Source: JBAYJM01 sp041665065
Lineage (GTDB): Bacteria; Patescibacteriota; Patescibacteriia; 2-01-FULL-39-33
Assembly: GCA_041665065.1 (NCBI GenBank)
Contig: JBAYJM010000015.1
Span: 1 to 31,098 of the forward strand
Length of the DNA stretch: 31,098 nucleotides
Reading direction: 5' to 3'
The notes below the pieces were generated by a model, which did no database searches, had not been told where the DNA came from, and saw nothing but the letters and a program-made list of their open reading frames with translations. A program made the translations under genes and the position numbers. Each line of letters opens with the position of its first letter. The first letter of the stretch is position 1. This document shows, in pieces, positions 22,993 to 30,779 of the stretch.

Positions 22993-23020
22993 TTGACAAA
23001 TTTAACGAATCTGATATAAT
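22993..23020 (+). promoter_or_regulatory. Second, tandem promoter of the infA-rpsI operon
   Basis: TTGACA at 22993-22998, 16-base spacer, TATAAT at 23015-23020. The start near 23027 leaves a leader of about 120 bases before infA. Confidence 0.82.
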
Positions 23021-23099
23021 TAAGCCAATACCTAAATTTGAAAAAATAAGCTTAATTAATTCAAAATTCTGGCCAATATTGCTTCAATGAGAGGTAGCC

Positions 23100-23126
23100 A
23101 TGAATTTTAGTTTGTCCACAACTTAA
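23100..23126 (+). other. Possible 8-codon leader ORF before infA
   Basis: ATG to TAA encoding MNFSLSTT, with GAGAGGT seven bases before the ATG. This is a better ribosome site than the one of infA itself, which starts 24 bases downstream. It could be a regulatory uORF or chance. Confidence 0.25.
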
Positions 23127-23150
23127 GGGCAACTTAAAAATTGTTATCTA

Positions 23151-23387
23151 ATGAGTGAACAGCAAAATCAGCCCGATTCCAAAGACTTTCTGGAAGTTAA
23201 CGGCGAGATCTTAGAGCTTTTACCGGCGGCCACCTTTAAAGTCAAATTGGAAAACGGTCACGAAATCCTTGCTCATCTTTCAGGAAAAATGAGGATGTTT
23301 AACATCCGAATCTTGCCAGGGGATAGAGTCAAGATTCAAATGACCCCCTATGATCTAACAAAGGGGAGAATAATTTACAGATACTAA
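23151..23387 (+). CDS. infA: Translation initiation factor IF-1
   Basis: Binds the ribosomal A site during initiation. A 78-residue single S1/OB-fold protein: VNGEILELLPAATFKVKLENG, HLSGKMRMFNIRILPGDRV and the end MTPYDLTKGRIIYRY are all diagnostic. The N-terminus has ~12 extra polar residues (MSEQQNQPDSKD). It opens the operon that continues with L36, S13, S11, S4 and RpoA, the usual order in bacteria, and is driven by two tandem promoters. There is no Shine-Dalgarno sequence close to its ATG. Confidence 0.97.
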   Translation: MSEQQNQPDSKDFLEVNGEILELLPAATFKVKLENGHEILAHLSGKMRMFNIRILPGDRVKIQMTPYDLTKGRIIYRY

Positions 23388-23389
23388 CT

Positions 23390-23503
23390 ATGAAAGTAAG
23401 AGCTTCAGTTAAAAAAATTTGTAAGGATTGCCAAGTTGTGCGTAGAAAAAAGCGCTTGGTTGTAATTTGTAAAAATCCTAAACATAAGCAAAGGCAAGGT
23501 TAA
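23390..23503 (+). CDS. rpmJ: 50S ribosomal protein L36 (zinc form)
   Basis: A 37-residue protein starting two bases after infA: MKVRASVKKICKDCQVVRRK, then KRLVVICKNPKHKQRQG (zinc ligands C11, C14, C27 and H32). This is the short, zinc-binding L36, the smallest ribosomal protein, and its place between infA and rpsM is the normal one. The start is near the infA stop, so translation is coupled. Confidence 0.96.
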   Translation: MKVRASVKKICKDCQVVRRKKRLVVICKNPKHKQRQG

Positions 23504-23523
23504 TAAAATAATTTTCATTTGAT

Positions 23524-23916
23524 ATGGCAGTTAGAATAGCAGGTGTAAATCTACCAAACACAAAAAGAGTTGAAATAGCTTTGACTTATATCTTTGGCAT
23601 TGGAACCAACTTATCCAATAAAATACTGGCTGATTTAAAAATTGATCCAAATATCAGAGTAAGTAATTTATCAGAAGAGCAGGCTAATAATTTGAGAACC
23701 AAAATTGAAAAAAACTTCATAGTTGAGGGAGACTTAAAAAGGGAAGTTGTTTCAAACATCAAAAGATTAAAGGAAATTAAATGTTATAGAGGTATTAGGC
23801 ATTCAAAAAATTTACCGGTAAGAGGCCAAAGAACAAAGACAAATAACAGAACCGTAAGAGGCAATGTTAGAAGGACTACCGGATCCGGAAGAAAAGATAC
23901 CGCTCAGAAGACATAA
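23524..23916 (+). CDS. rpsM: 30S ribosomal protein S13
   Basis: Head protein of the small subunit, contacting the P-site tRNA and the intersubunit bridges. It starts MAVRIAGVNLPNTKRVEIAL, has the helix-two-turn-helix TYIFGIGTNLSNKIL and a C-terminal basic region with CYRGIRHSKNLPVRGQRTKT, NNRTVRGNVRRTTGSGRK. Length 130 is near the usual 118-125. It is 20 bases behind rpmJ and 10 bases ahead of rpsK, inside the operon. Confidence 0.97.
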   Translation: MAVRIAGVNLPNTKRVEIALTYIFGIGTNLSNKILADLKIDPNIRVSNLSEEQANNLRTKIEKNFIVEGDLKREVVSNIKRLKEIKCYRGIRHSKNLPVRGQRTKTNNRTVRGNVRRTTGSGRKDTAQKT

Positions 23917-23926
23917 TATTATTAAC

Positions 23927-24382
23927 ATGACAGAAGAAATCAAAAAATCAAGTCCAAGTTCCGAGGTTGAAGCTTCAGCTAAAGCAGCTAAGGAAGTATC
24001 GACTAAAAAGGCTAAAAAGGCAGTTGTTTCAAGACAAGTCGGCTCAGGAAGAGCTTATATTAAATCGACTTATAACAACACCTTAGTTACCTTAACAGAT
24101 CAGAACGGAAATGTTTTATCTTGGTCTTCAGCAGGACAATGCGGATTCAAGGGTCCTAAAAAAGCAACTCCATACGCCGCTTCTATTATTGTCAAAGATG
24201 CTTGTGAAAAAGCAAAAAAATACAGTTTAAAAGAAGTTGCTGTTTTTGTTAAAGGTGTTGGTGGCGGAAGAGAATCTGCCATTAGAGCATTGAATGCAAA
24301 CGGATTGCAAGTTAGCGGAATCAAGGACGTAACTCCTATTCCTCATAATGGCTGCAGGCCTCCTAAACCACGAAGAGTATAA
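23927..24382 (+). CDS. rpsK: 30S ribosomal protein S11
   Basis: Platform protein of the small subunit next to the mRNA exit. I chose the ATG at 23927; the frame stays open back to 23864, but that lies inside rpsM. The 151-residue product carries an N-terminal Lys/Ala/Ser-rich extension of ~30 residues (MTEEIKKSSPSSEVEASAK...) before the normal core GRAYIKSTYNNTLVTLTDQN, GFKGPKKATPYAA, GVGGGRESAIRAL and the end PIPHNGCRPPKPRRV. The extension is unusual for S11, whose core is ~125 residues, and probably disordered. Confidence 0.95.
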   Translation: MTEEIKKSSPSSEVEASAKAAKEVSTKKAKKAVVSRQVGSGRAYIKSTYNNTLVTLTDQNGNVLSWSSAGQCGFKGPKKATPYAASIIVKDACEKAKKYSLKEVAVFVKGVGGGRESAIRALNANGLQVSGIKDVTPIPHNGCRPPKPRRV

Positions 24383-24387
24383 AAACT

Positions 24388-25029
24388 ATGCCTACAAAAA
24401 ATACACAAAGTCCACAATGTAAAAAATGTCGAAGAGCCGGTGAAAAGCTTTTTTTGAAAGGCGAGAAGTGCAATGGAGCTAAATGCACTTTAGTTAAAAG
24501 GAATTTTGTTCCTGGAGTTCATGGCGTTTCCAAAAGAATGGCAAAACTTACTAATTACGGAATGCAGCTTAAGGAAAAGCAAAAGGCAAAAAGAACATAT
24601 GGACTGCGAGAAGTTCAATTTAGAAATTATTTTGAAAAAGCTTTTAGAAAAGTTGGAAATACCGGAGAATTGCTATTTAGATTTTTAGAACTTCGATTGG
24701 ATAATACCATTCACAGATTGGGCTTTGCTCCTTCAAGAGCAATGGCAAGACAGTTAGTCAGCCATGGCCACGTTACAGTAAATGGAAAGAAAGTAAATAT
24801 TCCTTCATATCAAGTTAAAACTGGCGACATAGTTGGACTAGGAGCAAAAAGCTCATCAATTAAACCATTTGCAAGCCTAAAAGAAGATCTAAAGAAAAGC
24901 GATGGCATAGTCCCTTGGTTATCTTTAAATATCAATGAATTGCAAGGAAAGGTTACCAGCGAGCCAAAATTAGCTGATGTTGCCGTAAATGTTGACTGGA
25001 GAACAATCGTAGAATTCTATTCTAAGTAA
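24388..25029 (+). CDS. rpsD: 30S ribosomal protein S4 (zinc form)
   Basis: Primary 16S rRNA binder, nucleating 5'-domain assembly. An N-terminal zinc knuckle, CKKC (C11, C14) plus C28 and C33, marks the C+ form; many bacteria have lost these cysteines. Then come QLKEKQKAKRTYGLREVQF, RLDNTIHRLGFAPSRAMARQ and the S4 RNA-binding motif LVSHGHVTVNGKKVNIPSYQ. Length 213 is normal. It precedes rpoA by 68 bases. That gap contains the strongest Shine-Dalgarno sequence of the operon, in front of rpoA. Confidence 0.97.
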   Translation: MPTKNTQSPQCKKCRRAGEKLFLKGEKCNGAKCTLVKRNFVPGVHGVSKRMAKLTNYGMQLKEKQKAKRTYGLREVQFRNYFEKAFRKVGNTGELLFRFLELRLDNTIHRLGFAPSRAMARQLVSHGHVTVNGKKVNIPSYQVKTGDIVGLGAKSSSIKPFASLKEDLKKSDGIVPWLSLNINELQGKVTSEPKLADVAVNVDWRTIVEFYSK

Positions 25030-25097
25030 TAAATTAATTTTATAATAGCCAGCGTTTTCCTTAATCTAAATTTTGGAGAACAAAGGAGGAAAAAACT

Positions 25098-25961
25098 ATG
25101 AAAACAATATCTCTTCCAAAAAAGTTTATAGTAGAAGAAATTGAAAGCGGCAAAAAAGCCAAAATTACCATTGAGCCATGTTTTCCTGGCTATGGATTGA
25201 CCATGGGCAATTCACTTAGGAGAGTTCTTTTATCATCTCTTCCCGGAGGAGCAGCCACATCTGTCAAGATTAAGGGCGTTCAGCATGAATTTAGCACACT
25301 AGAAAATGTATCAGATGATATATTGGAAGTTATTTTAAATTTGAAGCAGTTAAGAGTCAGGGTATATACTGATGAGCCGGTTGTTCTTAAGTTATCTGCC
25401 AAAGGCGAAAAAACTATTACCGCTGGCGATATTGAGCCTTCAGCTGACGCTGAAATAATCAATAAGGATTTAATTATCACTTATTTAAATGATAAAGATG
25501 CAACATTTGAAATGGAAATAACTGTTTCTAAAGGAATCGGATATGTTCCAACCGAAGAAAAAGATAAGGGCAAAGGAGAAATTGGCGTGATATTAATTGA
25601 TTCTATTTTTACTCCGGTACAAAATGTAGGGTTGGCGGTTGAGTCAACTCGTGTTGGCCAAAAAACAGACTATGATAAAGTTATATTAAATATTGAAACT
25701 GACGGAACTATTTCTCCGGAAGATGCTGTAAAAAAAGCAGCCGAAATTTTAACAAACCAGTTTACTTGGATTATGGAAGGCGGCCAAAATGAAATTAGCG
25801 AAATTGATATAGAGGCGCCCATAATTTTATCTGAAAAAGAAATGGTAAGTGAAGCACCATCAGAGCTTTTGGGTGGTACCGAAGAAACTGAGGTAGAGCC
25901 GGTTGCCGTAGATGCTGATGATGATAAGCCCAAAAAGAGGGGCAGGCCGAAGAAAAGCTAA
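25098..25961 (+). CDS. rpoA: RNA polymerase alpha subunit, N-terminal domain only, with AT-hook-like tail
   Basis: Alpha dimerises and nucleates assembly of RNA polymerase. The N-terminal domain is complete: FIVEEIESGKKAKITIEPCF, PGYGLTMGNSLRRVLLSSLP (29-49), the insert domain with KGIGYVPTEEKDKG, and DKVILNIETDGTISPEDAV to about residue 230. There is no C-terminal domain: the usual helix-hairpin-helix with its DNA-binding arginine is missing. Instead ~55 residues follow that are acidic (SELLGGTEETEVEPVAVDADDDKPKK in composition) and end in KKRGRPKKS, an AT-hook core (GRP flanked by Lys/Arg). Length 287 against ~310-330 in typical bacteria. AAAGGAGG precedes the ATG. It lies inside the S4-L17 segment, where rpoA belongs. 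Confidence 0.96.
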   Translation: MKTISLPKKFIVEEIESGKKAKITIEPCFPGYGLTMGNSLRRVLLSSLPGGAATSVKIKGVQHEFSTLENVSDDILEVILNLKQLRVRVYTDEPVVLKLSAKGEKTITAGDIEPSADAEIINKDLIITYLNDKDATFEMEITVSKGIGYVPTEEKDKGKGEIGVILIDSIFTPVQNVGLAVESTRVGQKTDYDKVILNIETDGTISPEDAVKKAAEILTNQFTWIMEGGQNEISEIDIEAPIILSEKEMVSEAPSELLGGTEETEVEPVAVDADDDKPKKRGRPKKS

Positions 25962-25970
25962 AAGAAAACT

Positions 25971-26324
25971 ATGAGACACCAAAAGAAAGGAAAAACATTA
26001 GGCAGAACCAAAGCGCCAAGAGAAGCCATGCTTAGAAACTTGGTTACTAGCTTATTTGTGTATGAAAAAATACAGACAACCACAGCCAAGGCAAAATATT
26101 TAAGACCATTTGCTGAAAAAATGATTACACTTGGCAAGGTGGACACATTAGCAAACAGGAGAACAGCATTGAAATTTTTATATACCGAGGGCTCAGTTAA
26201 AAAACTTTTTGAAGTAGTGGGGCCTAAATTTAAAACAAGAAAAGGCGGCTATACAAGAATTACAAAAATAAATCCAAGAGCAGGAGATAATGCTGAAATG
26301 GCCATAATAGAACTAGTTGATTAA
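25971..26324 (+). CDS. rplQ: 50S ribosomal protein L17
   Basis: Large-subunit protein near the exit tunnel. A 117-residue product with KTLGRTKAPREAMLRNLVTS, VYEKIQTTTAKAKYLRPFAE, and the C-terminal GPKFKTRKGGYTRITKINPR, RAGDNAEMAIIELVD. The first residues are MRHQKKGKTLGR, where many L17 have MRHRKAGRKLGR. It follows rpoA by 9 bases, the normal order. Confidence 0.97.
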   Translation: MRHQKKGKTLGRTKAPREAMLRNLVTSLFVYEKIQTTTAKAKYLRPFAEKMITLGKVDTLANRRTALKFLYTEGSVKKLFEVVGPKFKTRKGGYTRITKINPRAGDNAEMAIIELVD

Positions 26325-26328
26325 AAAT

Positions 26329-26688
26329 ATGGAAAAAATAGAAAGAAAAACTCATCAAATTGATGCCACTGGCAAACCGCTAGGAAGATTGGCGACTCAA
26401 GTTGCTACAATACTTCGAGGTAAAAACAAGGCTTCATTTACGCCACATATTGATGGCGGCGATTATGTTGAAATTTTAAATTGCAGCAAAATTAAGTTTA
26501 CCGGCAAAAAATTAGAACAAAAGGAATATATTTGGCATACTAATTATCCTGGCGGACTAAGAAGAAAAAAGATGGCTGATGTATTTTCTGCCCAACCAGG
26601 AAAAGTTTTAAGAGAGGCAGTGATGGGAATGTTGCCAAAAAATAAACTTAGAGATTTAATGATAAAAAGATTGAAAATTAAGCAATAA
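26329..26688 (+). CDS. rplM: 50S ribosomal protein L13
   Basis: Early-assembling large-subunit protein. I start at the ATG at 26329, five bases after rplQ; an in-frame TTG at 26317 would overlap rplQ. The 119-residue product has DATGKPLGRLATQVATILRG, KASFTPHIDGGDYVEILNCS, KEYIWHTNYPGGLRR and LREAVMGMLPKNKLRDLMIK. The C-terminal end is short (ends KIKQ), lacking the last ~20 residues of E. coli L13 that follow LKVY. It is paired with rpsI as in most bacteria. Confidence 0.96.
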   Translation: MEKIERKTHQIDATGKPLGRLATQVATILRGKNKASFTPHIDGGDYVEILNCSKIKFTGKKLEQKEYIWHTNYPGGLRRKKMADVFSAQPGKVLREAVMGMLPKNKLRDLMIKRLKIKQ

Positions 26689-26691
26689 ACA

Positions 26692-27114
26692 ATGGAAAAC
26701 GAGAAAAAGACAACGGCTAAAAAGTCTAAATCGATTTATGCAAAAGGCGGAAGAAAAACATCCACTTGCCAAGCTTTTATTTTTCAAGGTGGCAACGGAA
26801 CAATAACAGTTAATGGTAAAGATTATAAGCAATATTTTAAAACTGACACCATGTATGCGGCACTAACTAATCCACTGGCAACAGTTGGTTTAGAAAAAAC
26901 AGTTAATGTCAGTATCAATGTTCATGGCGGCGGCTTATCCTCACAGTCGGAAGCATGCCGACATGCTATTTCAAGAGCTTTAGAAATTATAAACCCGGAA
27001 TTTAGGCCAAGCCTTAAGGCGCTAGGGTTTTTGAAAAGAGATCCAAGAGTTAAGGAAAGAAAAAAGCCTGGTTTGAAAAGAGCCAGAAGAGCTCCACAGT
27101 GGTCCAAACGTTAA
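26692..27114 (+). CDS. rpsI: 30S ribosomal protein S9
   Basis: Head protein of the small subunit whose C-terminal tail reaches the P-site tRNA. The 140-residue product has YAKGGRKTSTCQAFIFQGGN, the core ALTNPLATVGLEKTVNVSIN, GGGLSSQSEACRHAISRALE and the end RDPRVKERKKPGLKRARRAP, QWSKR; SKR (as in the family's terminal SKR) is intact. It is three bases after rplM and ends the operon at a terminator. Confidence 0.97.
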   Translation: MENEKKTTAKKSKSIYAKGGRKTSTCQAFIFQGGNGTITVNGKDYKQYFKTDTMYAALTNPLATVGLEKTVNVSINVHGGGLSSQSEACRHAISRALEIINPEFRPSLKALGFLKRDPRVKERKKPGLKRARRAPQWSKR

Positions 27115-27129
27115 TTTATTATATACCTC

Positions 27130-27154
27130 AACTCCCGATTTTTGGGAGTTTTTT
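27130..27154 (+). terminator. Terminator ending the infA-rpsI operon
   Basis: Stem AACTCCC / GGGAGTT with a seven-base loop, followed by TTTT. Confidence 0.88.
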
Positions 27155-27158
27155 GTTC

Positions 27159-27187
27159 TTTAAATTTTTTAAAAAATAGGTTATAAT
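27159..27187 (+). promoter_or_regulatory. Candidate promoter of the glycan cluster
   Basis: TATAAT at 27182-27187 and a weak TTTAAA at 27159-27164, 17 bases apart. The start would fall near 27194, two bases before the ATG at 27196, so the transcript is predicted to have almost no leader. Confidence 0.45.
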
Positions 27188-27195
27188 TACCAAAT

Positions 27196-28641
27196 ATGAG
27201 CAGTCACAGCTTGGCCAAAAATACTACTTTTTTCGCAGCCGCCATGGCAATACAGAAGGTATTGTCATTTTTATATTTTGCCCTAGTTGCGAGAGGGATT
27301 GGAGTAGAAAACACCGGTAAATATACTTTTGCATTAAGCTTTACCACAATATTTGCCATTGTTTTAGATTTGGGTCTGACTCAAATATTGATTCGCGAAA
27401 GCGCCAGAGACAAGGAAAAATCACAAAAATATTTGGCTGGCGTATTAGGTTTTAAACTGCTGGCGTCTTTTATTATTTATGGTGCCGTTATTTTGATTAT
27501 AAATCTGATGGGCTATCCCCAAATCACCAAAGAGCTGGTGTATGTTTCCGGATTTGTAATGCTTTTAGATTCTTTTTCTTTGACGTTTTATGGGATGATT
27601 CGTGGCAAGCAAAATCTCTCATTTGAAAGCATGGGAATTGTCATAAACCAATTCATAGTTTTAGTTATTGGATTTATTGTTTTAAAACTTAATCTTGGCT
27701 TAGTCCCATTGATGGCAGTATATTTGATTGGCAGTATTTTTAATTTTGCCTATTCAATTTTACTTCTGCGGTTTAAATTCGGTTACAAGCCGGCTCTTAG
27801 TTTCAAGCTGGATATTTTTAAGACAATTTTAAAAATAGCCATGCCTTTTGCCATAGCTGGAATATTTGTTCGAATCTATTCATCGATAGACGTGGTTATG
27901 CTTTCCAAAATGGCCGATGACCGTGCCGTTGGAATTTACAGCGTTGCCATGAAAATTGTATTTGCCTTGCAATTTGTGGCGACTGCTTTTTCGGCGAGCC
28001 TTTATCCCGCGTTTTCCAAATATTTTGTAGAATCCAAAGAGCTCTTAGCTAAAAATTTTGTTAAGTCAATTTATTATCTCATGATTTTATCTCTTCCTCT
28101 TGTAACCGGAGTAATAATGATTGCCGATAAAGTTATAACGCCGATTTTCGGGCAAGAATACTCTTCTTCAATTGAGCCTCTGAAAATTTTGATTTTTTCC
28201 CTGATTTTTGTTTTCCTTTGCTTCCCTCTGGGCGCGATGCTCAATGCTTGCGATAAACAATCAAGAAATACGGTTAATCTTGGTATAACAGCATTATTCA
28301 ATATAGTTTTAAATATTTTTTTAATCCCGCAATTTAGTTATATGGGCGCAGCCGCATCCTCACTTGCAAGCTATGGCTTATTATTTATTTTAGACATTTG
28401 GGGGATTGAAAAAATTATCAAATATGACAAAAAGTTTTTGATCATTTCTTTTTTAAAAAATTTAGTGGCATGTGTTGTTATGGCAGTAATAATTTTTTTA
28501 TTAAGAGACTGGTTAAATTTTATTATAGTAATTTTAATCGCCATAGTCGTGTATTTTGTGTTCCTTTATCTGATAAGGGGATTTAATAAAGAAGATATAA
28601 ATGAAATAAAATTGAAATTATTCCGTAAAAAAATAGTATGA
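27196..28641 (+). CDS. Polysaccharide flippase (Wzx/MurJ-superfamily, MATE-like)
   Basis: A 481-residue membrane protein with about 12-14 hydrophobic helices, the pattern of the MOP superfamily flippases that move lipid-linked oligosaccharides across the membrane. The start AKNTTFFAAAMAIQKVLSFLYF and ARGIGVENTGKYTFALSFT are typical of the RfbX/Wzx-type group, and ARDKEKSQKYLAGVLG and IYSSIDVVMLSKMADDRAVGIYSVA recur in it. Substrate is unknown but is likely a surface glycan given the glycosyltransferases next door. The end overlaps the next start by four bases (ATGA). It ends in TGA. Confidence 0.88.
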   Translation: MSSHSLAKNTTFFAAAMAIQKVLSFLYFALVARGIGVENTGKYTFALSFTTIFAIVLDLGLTQILIRESARDKEKSQKYLAGVLGFKLLASFIIYGAVILIINLMGYPQITKELVYVSGFVMLLDSFSLTFYGMIRGKQNLSFESMGIVINQFIVLVIGFIVLKLNLGLVPLMAVYLIGSIFNFAYSILLLRFKFGYKPALSFKLDIFKTILKIAMPFAIAGIFVRIYSSIDVVMLSKMADDRAVGIYSVAMKIVFALQFVATAFSASLYPAFSKYFVESKELLAKNFVKSIYYLMILSLPLVTGVIMIADKVITPIFGQEYSSSIEPLKILIFSLIFVFLCFPLGAMLNACDKQSRNTVNLGITALFNIVLNIFLIPQFSYMGAAASSLASYGLLFILDIWGIEKIIKYDKKFLIISFLKNLVACVVMAVIIFLLRDWLNFIIVILIAIVVYFVFLYLIRGFNKEDINEIKLKLFRKKIV

Positions 28642-29750
28642 AAAAAACATTACTAATTACTTGCTTTTTTCCGCCGCAAATAGGCGGTATAGAAAATTAT
28701 TTTCACAATCTTTGTTCAAGGATGGAGCCCGACAAAATTGCGGTATTGACGCAAAATGATCAAAATGCGAAACAGTTTGACGGAGATCAAAAATATCCTA
28801 TTTATCGAACGGAATTTTTTGATGGAAAATTTCCACCCAGATGGAGATCGCTCAAGGGCAAGATTAAAAAAATAATAAAAGACCAGGGGATAGAACAGAT
28901 TGCATTTGGCCATTTTCACTTTTTTAATTTATTGGGCCCAAAGTTAGGATTGCCCTATGTTAATTTCGGACATGGCACAGATATTGCCTCTGTAGGTGCC
29001 AAATTTGGCTCAAAATTGGCTTTTAAGAGGGTTTATAGATCATCTAAGGCATTTATTGCTAATAGCCAATTTTTGGCGCAAAAGATAGCAGAACTGTCAG
29101 GTGATAGCACAAAAATTAAAACCATTTATGGTGGGGTAGATGTGGAAGCTTTAAATATTCCCATTACAGACATAGACGGCAAGAAAAAACTCATTGGCCT
29201 TGAAGAAAATGACTTAGTTATGCTAAGTATGGGTAGATTGGTAGAGATAAAAAATTATTCCGGAATAATCAAATTGATGCCGGCAATATTACAGATTATT
29301 CCAAACTTAAAATATGTTATTGTAGGTGGCGGACCGCAGTATCTGGAGCTGGTTGAGTTGGCTAGCCATGTTGGCGTCAGCAATAATGTAAAATTTATTG
29401 GAGCAATACCGGACGATCCGGCTTCAAAATCTTTTTACTATCAAATCGCCCATATTTTTGTGGGAATTTCGAAAGTGCCTGAAGGTTTGGGCATCTCATA
29501 CCTGGAAGCGCAGGCTTGCAGGACGCCCGTAATTGCTTCGAATTCCGGCGGCGCCGCAGAAGCTGTAATAAATGGAGACACTGGAATTTTGGTTGATGCA
29601 AATAATGACAATGAGATTGTTAAGGCAATTATTTCCCTTTCACAAGACAGAGAGTTGTGGACAAAATTAGCAGATAGCGGACAAAAAAGAATGGGGCAAG
29701 TCTTTGATTTAAAAGCCCAGATTGAAAAGATTAAAGAGGTTTTAAATTAA
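28638..29750 (+). CDS. Glycosyltransferase, GT4/GT-B family
   Basis: A 370-residue GT-B enzyme. The N-terminal domain begins with TLLITCFFPPQIGGIENY, the GGIE signature of GT4 enzymes; the second domain has SMGRLVEIKNYSGIIKLMP, the conserved VGGGPQYLELVELA, and the donor-binding region PEGLGISYLEAQACRTPVIA with the E-x7-E pair, followed by SGGAAEAVINGDTGILVDA. It would add a sugar from a nucleotide-sugar donor to a lipid-linked or protein acceptor at the cytoplasmic face. It overlaps the flippase gene by four bases and is followed by the PEP-domain gene after three, so all are one transcript. Sugar specificity cannot be told. Confidence 0.9.
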   Translation: MKKTLLITCFFPPQIGGIENYFHNLCSRMEPDKIAVLTQNDQNAKQFDGDQKYPIYRTEFFDGKFPPRWRSLKGKIKKIIKDQGIEQIAFGHFHFFNLLGPKLGLPYVNFGHGTDIASVGAKFGSKLAFKRVYRSSKAFIANSQFLAQKIAELSGDSTKIKTIYGGVDVEALNIPITDIDGKKKLIGLEENDLVMLSMGRLVEIKNYSGIIKLMPAILQIIPNLKYVIVGGGPQYLELVELASHVGVSNNVKFIGAIPDDPASKSFYYQIAHIFVGISKVPEGLGISYLEAQACRTPVIASNSGGAAEAVINGDTGILVDANNDNEIVKAIISLSQDRELWTKLADSGQKRMGQVFDLKAQIEKIKEVLN

Positions 29751-29753
29751 TTT

Positions 29754-30767
29754 ATGGTATTTAAAGAAACAATATCGCGCGAGTATTCATTAATTAGAAT
29801 TGGCGCCTTATATGAGGCTATGACGTACCGGTTAAAGGATTTAATTGGAACAACTGCCGACGCTTGTTTTATTTATGGGGGTGGCGATTTGGCCACGGTT
29901 TGTTTTGAGCAAAATACATTTGTAAAAATTAATGCAAAAACAGTTCAAAAATGCAAGAATGATAAATTTATTGAAAAATTATTCAGCCAATATCTAGAGG
30001 TCTTTGAGGAATTAAAACCATTTTTTGACAAGCAAAAGACGCCTCAAAACATAAAACAATTTAAAGAAATTATAGAATTATTCAGCAAATATTGGGCACA
30101 TGATTTGATTATTTATGACCTGCCAAAACTTGCCATAAAAAAGGAATTTATAAATAAGGCCCTGGCCCTGAGAAAAGTGACACAAGATTATAGCGAGGGC
30201 ATTGAAAATGTAATTAGTGCATTTTTGATAAATGAGTTTCCCTTAATGTCTAAAAATCAAGATAAGATGCGTTTTGTTTTGCCGGATGAAATTTGGGATG
30301 AAAAAATTAAAAATAGATTACTCATGCCTGAATTAATTAAGCGAAGTAAGGGATATGTATTTTATAATGGAAAAATTTACTGCAGAGATAAGGATAAAAT
30401 TTTAAATAAATTAGATATACAGCTTTATACTTATAAGCAAGAGGGCAAGGAAATCAAGGGCTTATCTGCATGTAAGGGAAAGGCAAGCGGATTAGTAAAA
30501 ATTGTTTCCGGCGTTAAGGATTTGGATAAGGTAGATCTCGGAAACATTTTGGTTGCCTCAATGACTATGCCAAAATATTTGCCAGCCATGAAAAAAGCTT
30601 CAGCATTTATTACCGACGAAGGAGGAATTACCTGTCACGCCGCCATCATTGCCCGTGAGATAGGCAAGCCTTGCGTAATTGGAACAAAAATTGCAACTAA
30701 AATACTTAAGGATGGCGATCTAGTTGAAGTGAATGCAGATGAGGGAATTATAAAAATATTAAATTAA
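29754..30767 (+). CDS. PEP-utilising-enzyme swivelling-domain protein, otherwise uncharacterised
   Basis: A 337-residue protein. The C-terminal ~100 residues form the phosphohistidine swivelling domain of PEP synthase/PPDK-type enzymes: GLSACKGKASGLVKIVSG, ILVASMTMPKYLPAM, then GGITCHAAIIARE (290-302) with the phospho-acceptor His295, and GKPCVIGT. The other parts of those enzymes, an ATP-grasp domain and a PEP-binding barrel, are absent. The N-terminal ~230 residues are mainly helical with no motif I recognise. It lies in a glycan cluster between GT4 and GT2 genes, three bases after the former. It may take part in phosphotransfer or pyruvylation with a partner, or have lost catalysis; the function is open. 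Confidence 0.75.
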   Translation: MVFKETISREYSLIRIGALYEAMTYRLKDLIGTTADACFIYGGGDLATVCFEQNTFVKINAKTVQKCKNDKFIEKLFSQYLEVFEELKPFFDKQKTPQNIKQFKEIIELFSKYWAHDLIIYDLPKLAIKKEFINKALALRKVTQDYSEGIENVISAFLINEFPLMSKNQDKMRFVLPDEIWDEKIKNRLLMPELIKRSKGYVFYNGKIYCRDKDKILNKLDIQLYTYKQEGKEIKGLSACKGKASGLVKIVSGVKDLDKVDLGNILVASMTMPKYLPAMKKASAFITDEGGITCHAAIIAREIGKPCVIGTKIATKILKDGDLVEVNADEGIIKILN

Positions 30768-30779
30768 AGTATATTTTAT

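Noticed and set aside
23864..23926. Upstream extension of S11 into rpsM
   Set aside because: The frame is only an overlap with the S13 coding sequence; the ATG at 23927 sits in the intergenic gap.
26317..26328. TTG start for L13
   Set aside because: It overlaps the rplQ stop; the ATG at 26329 gives the usual N-terminus.
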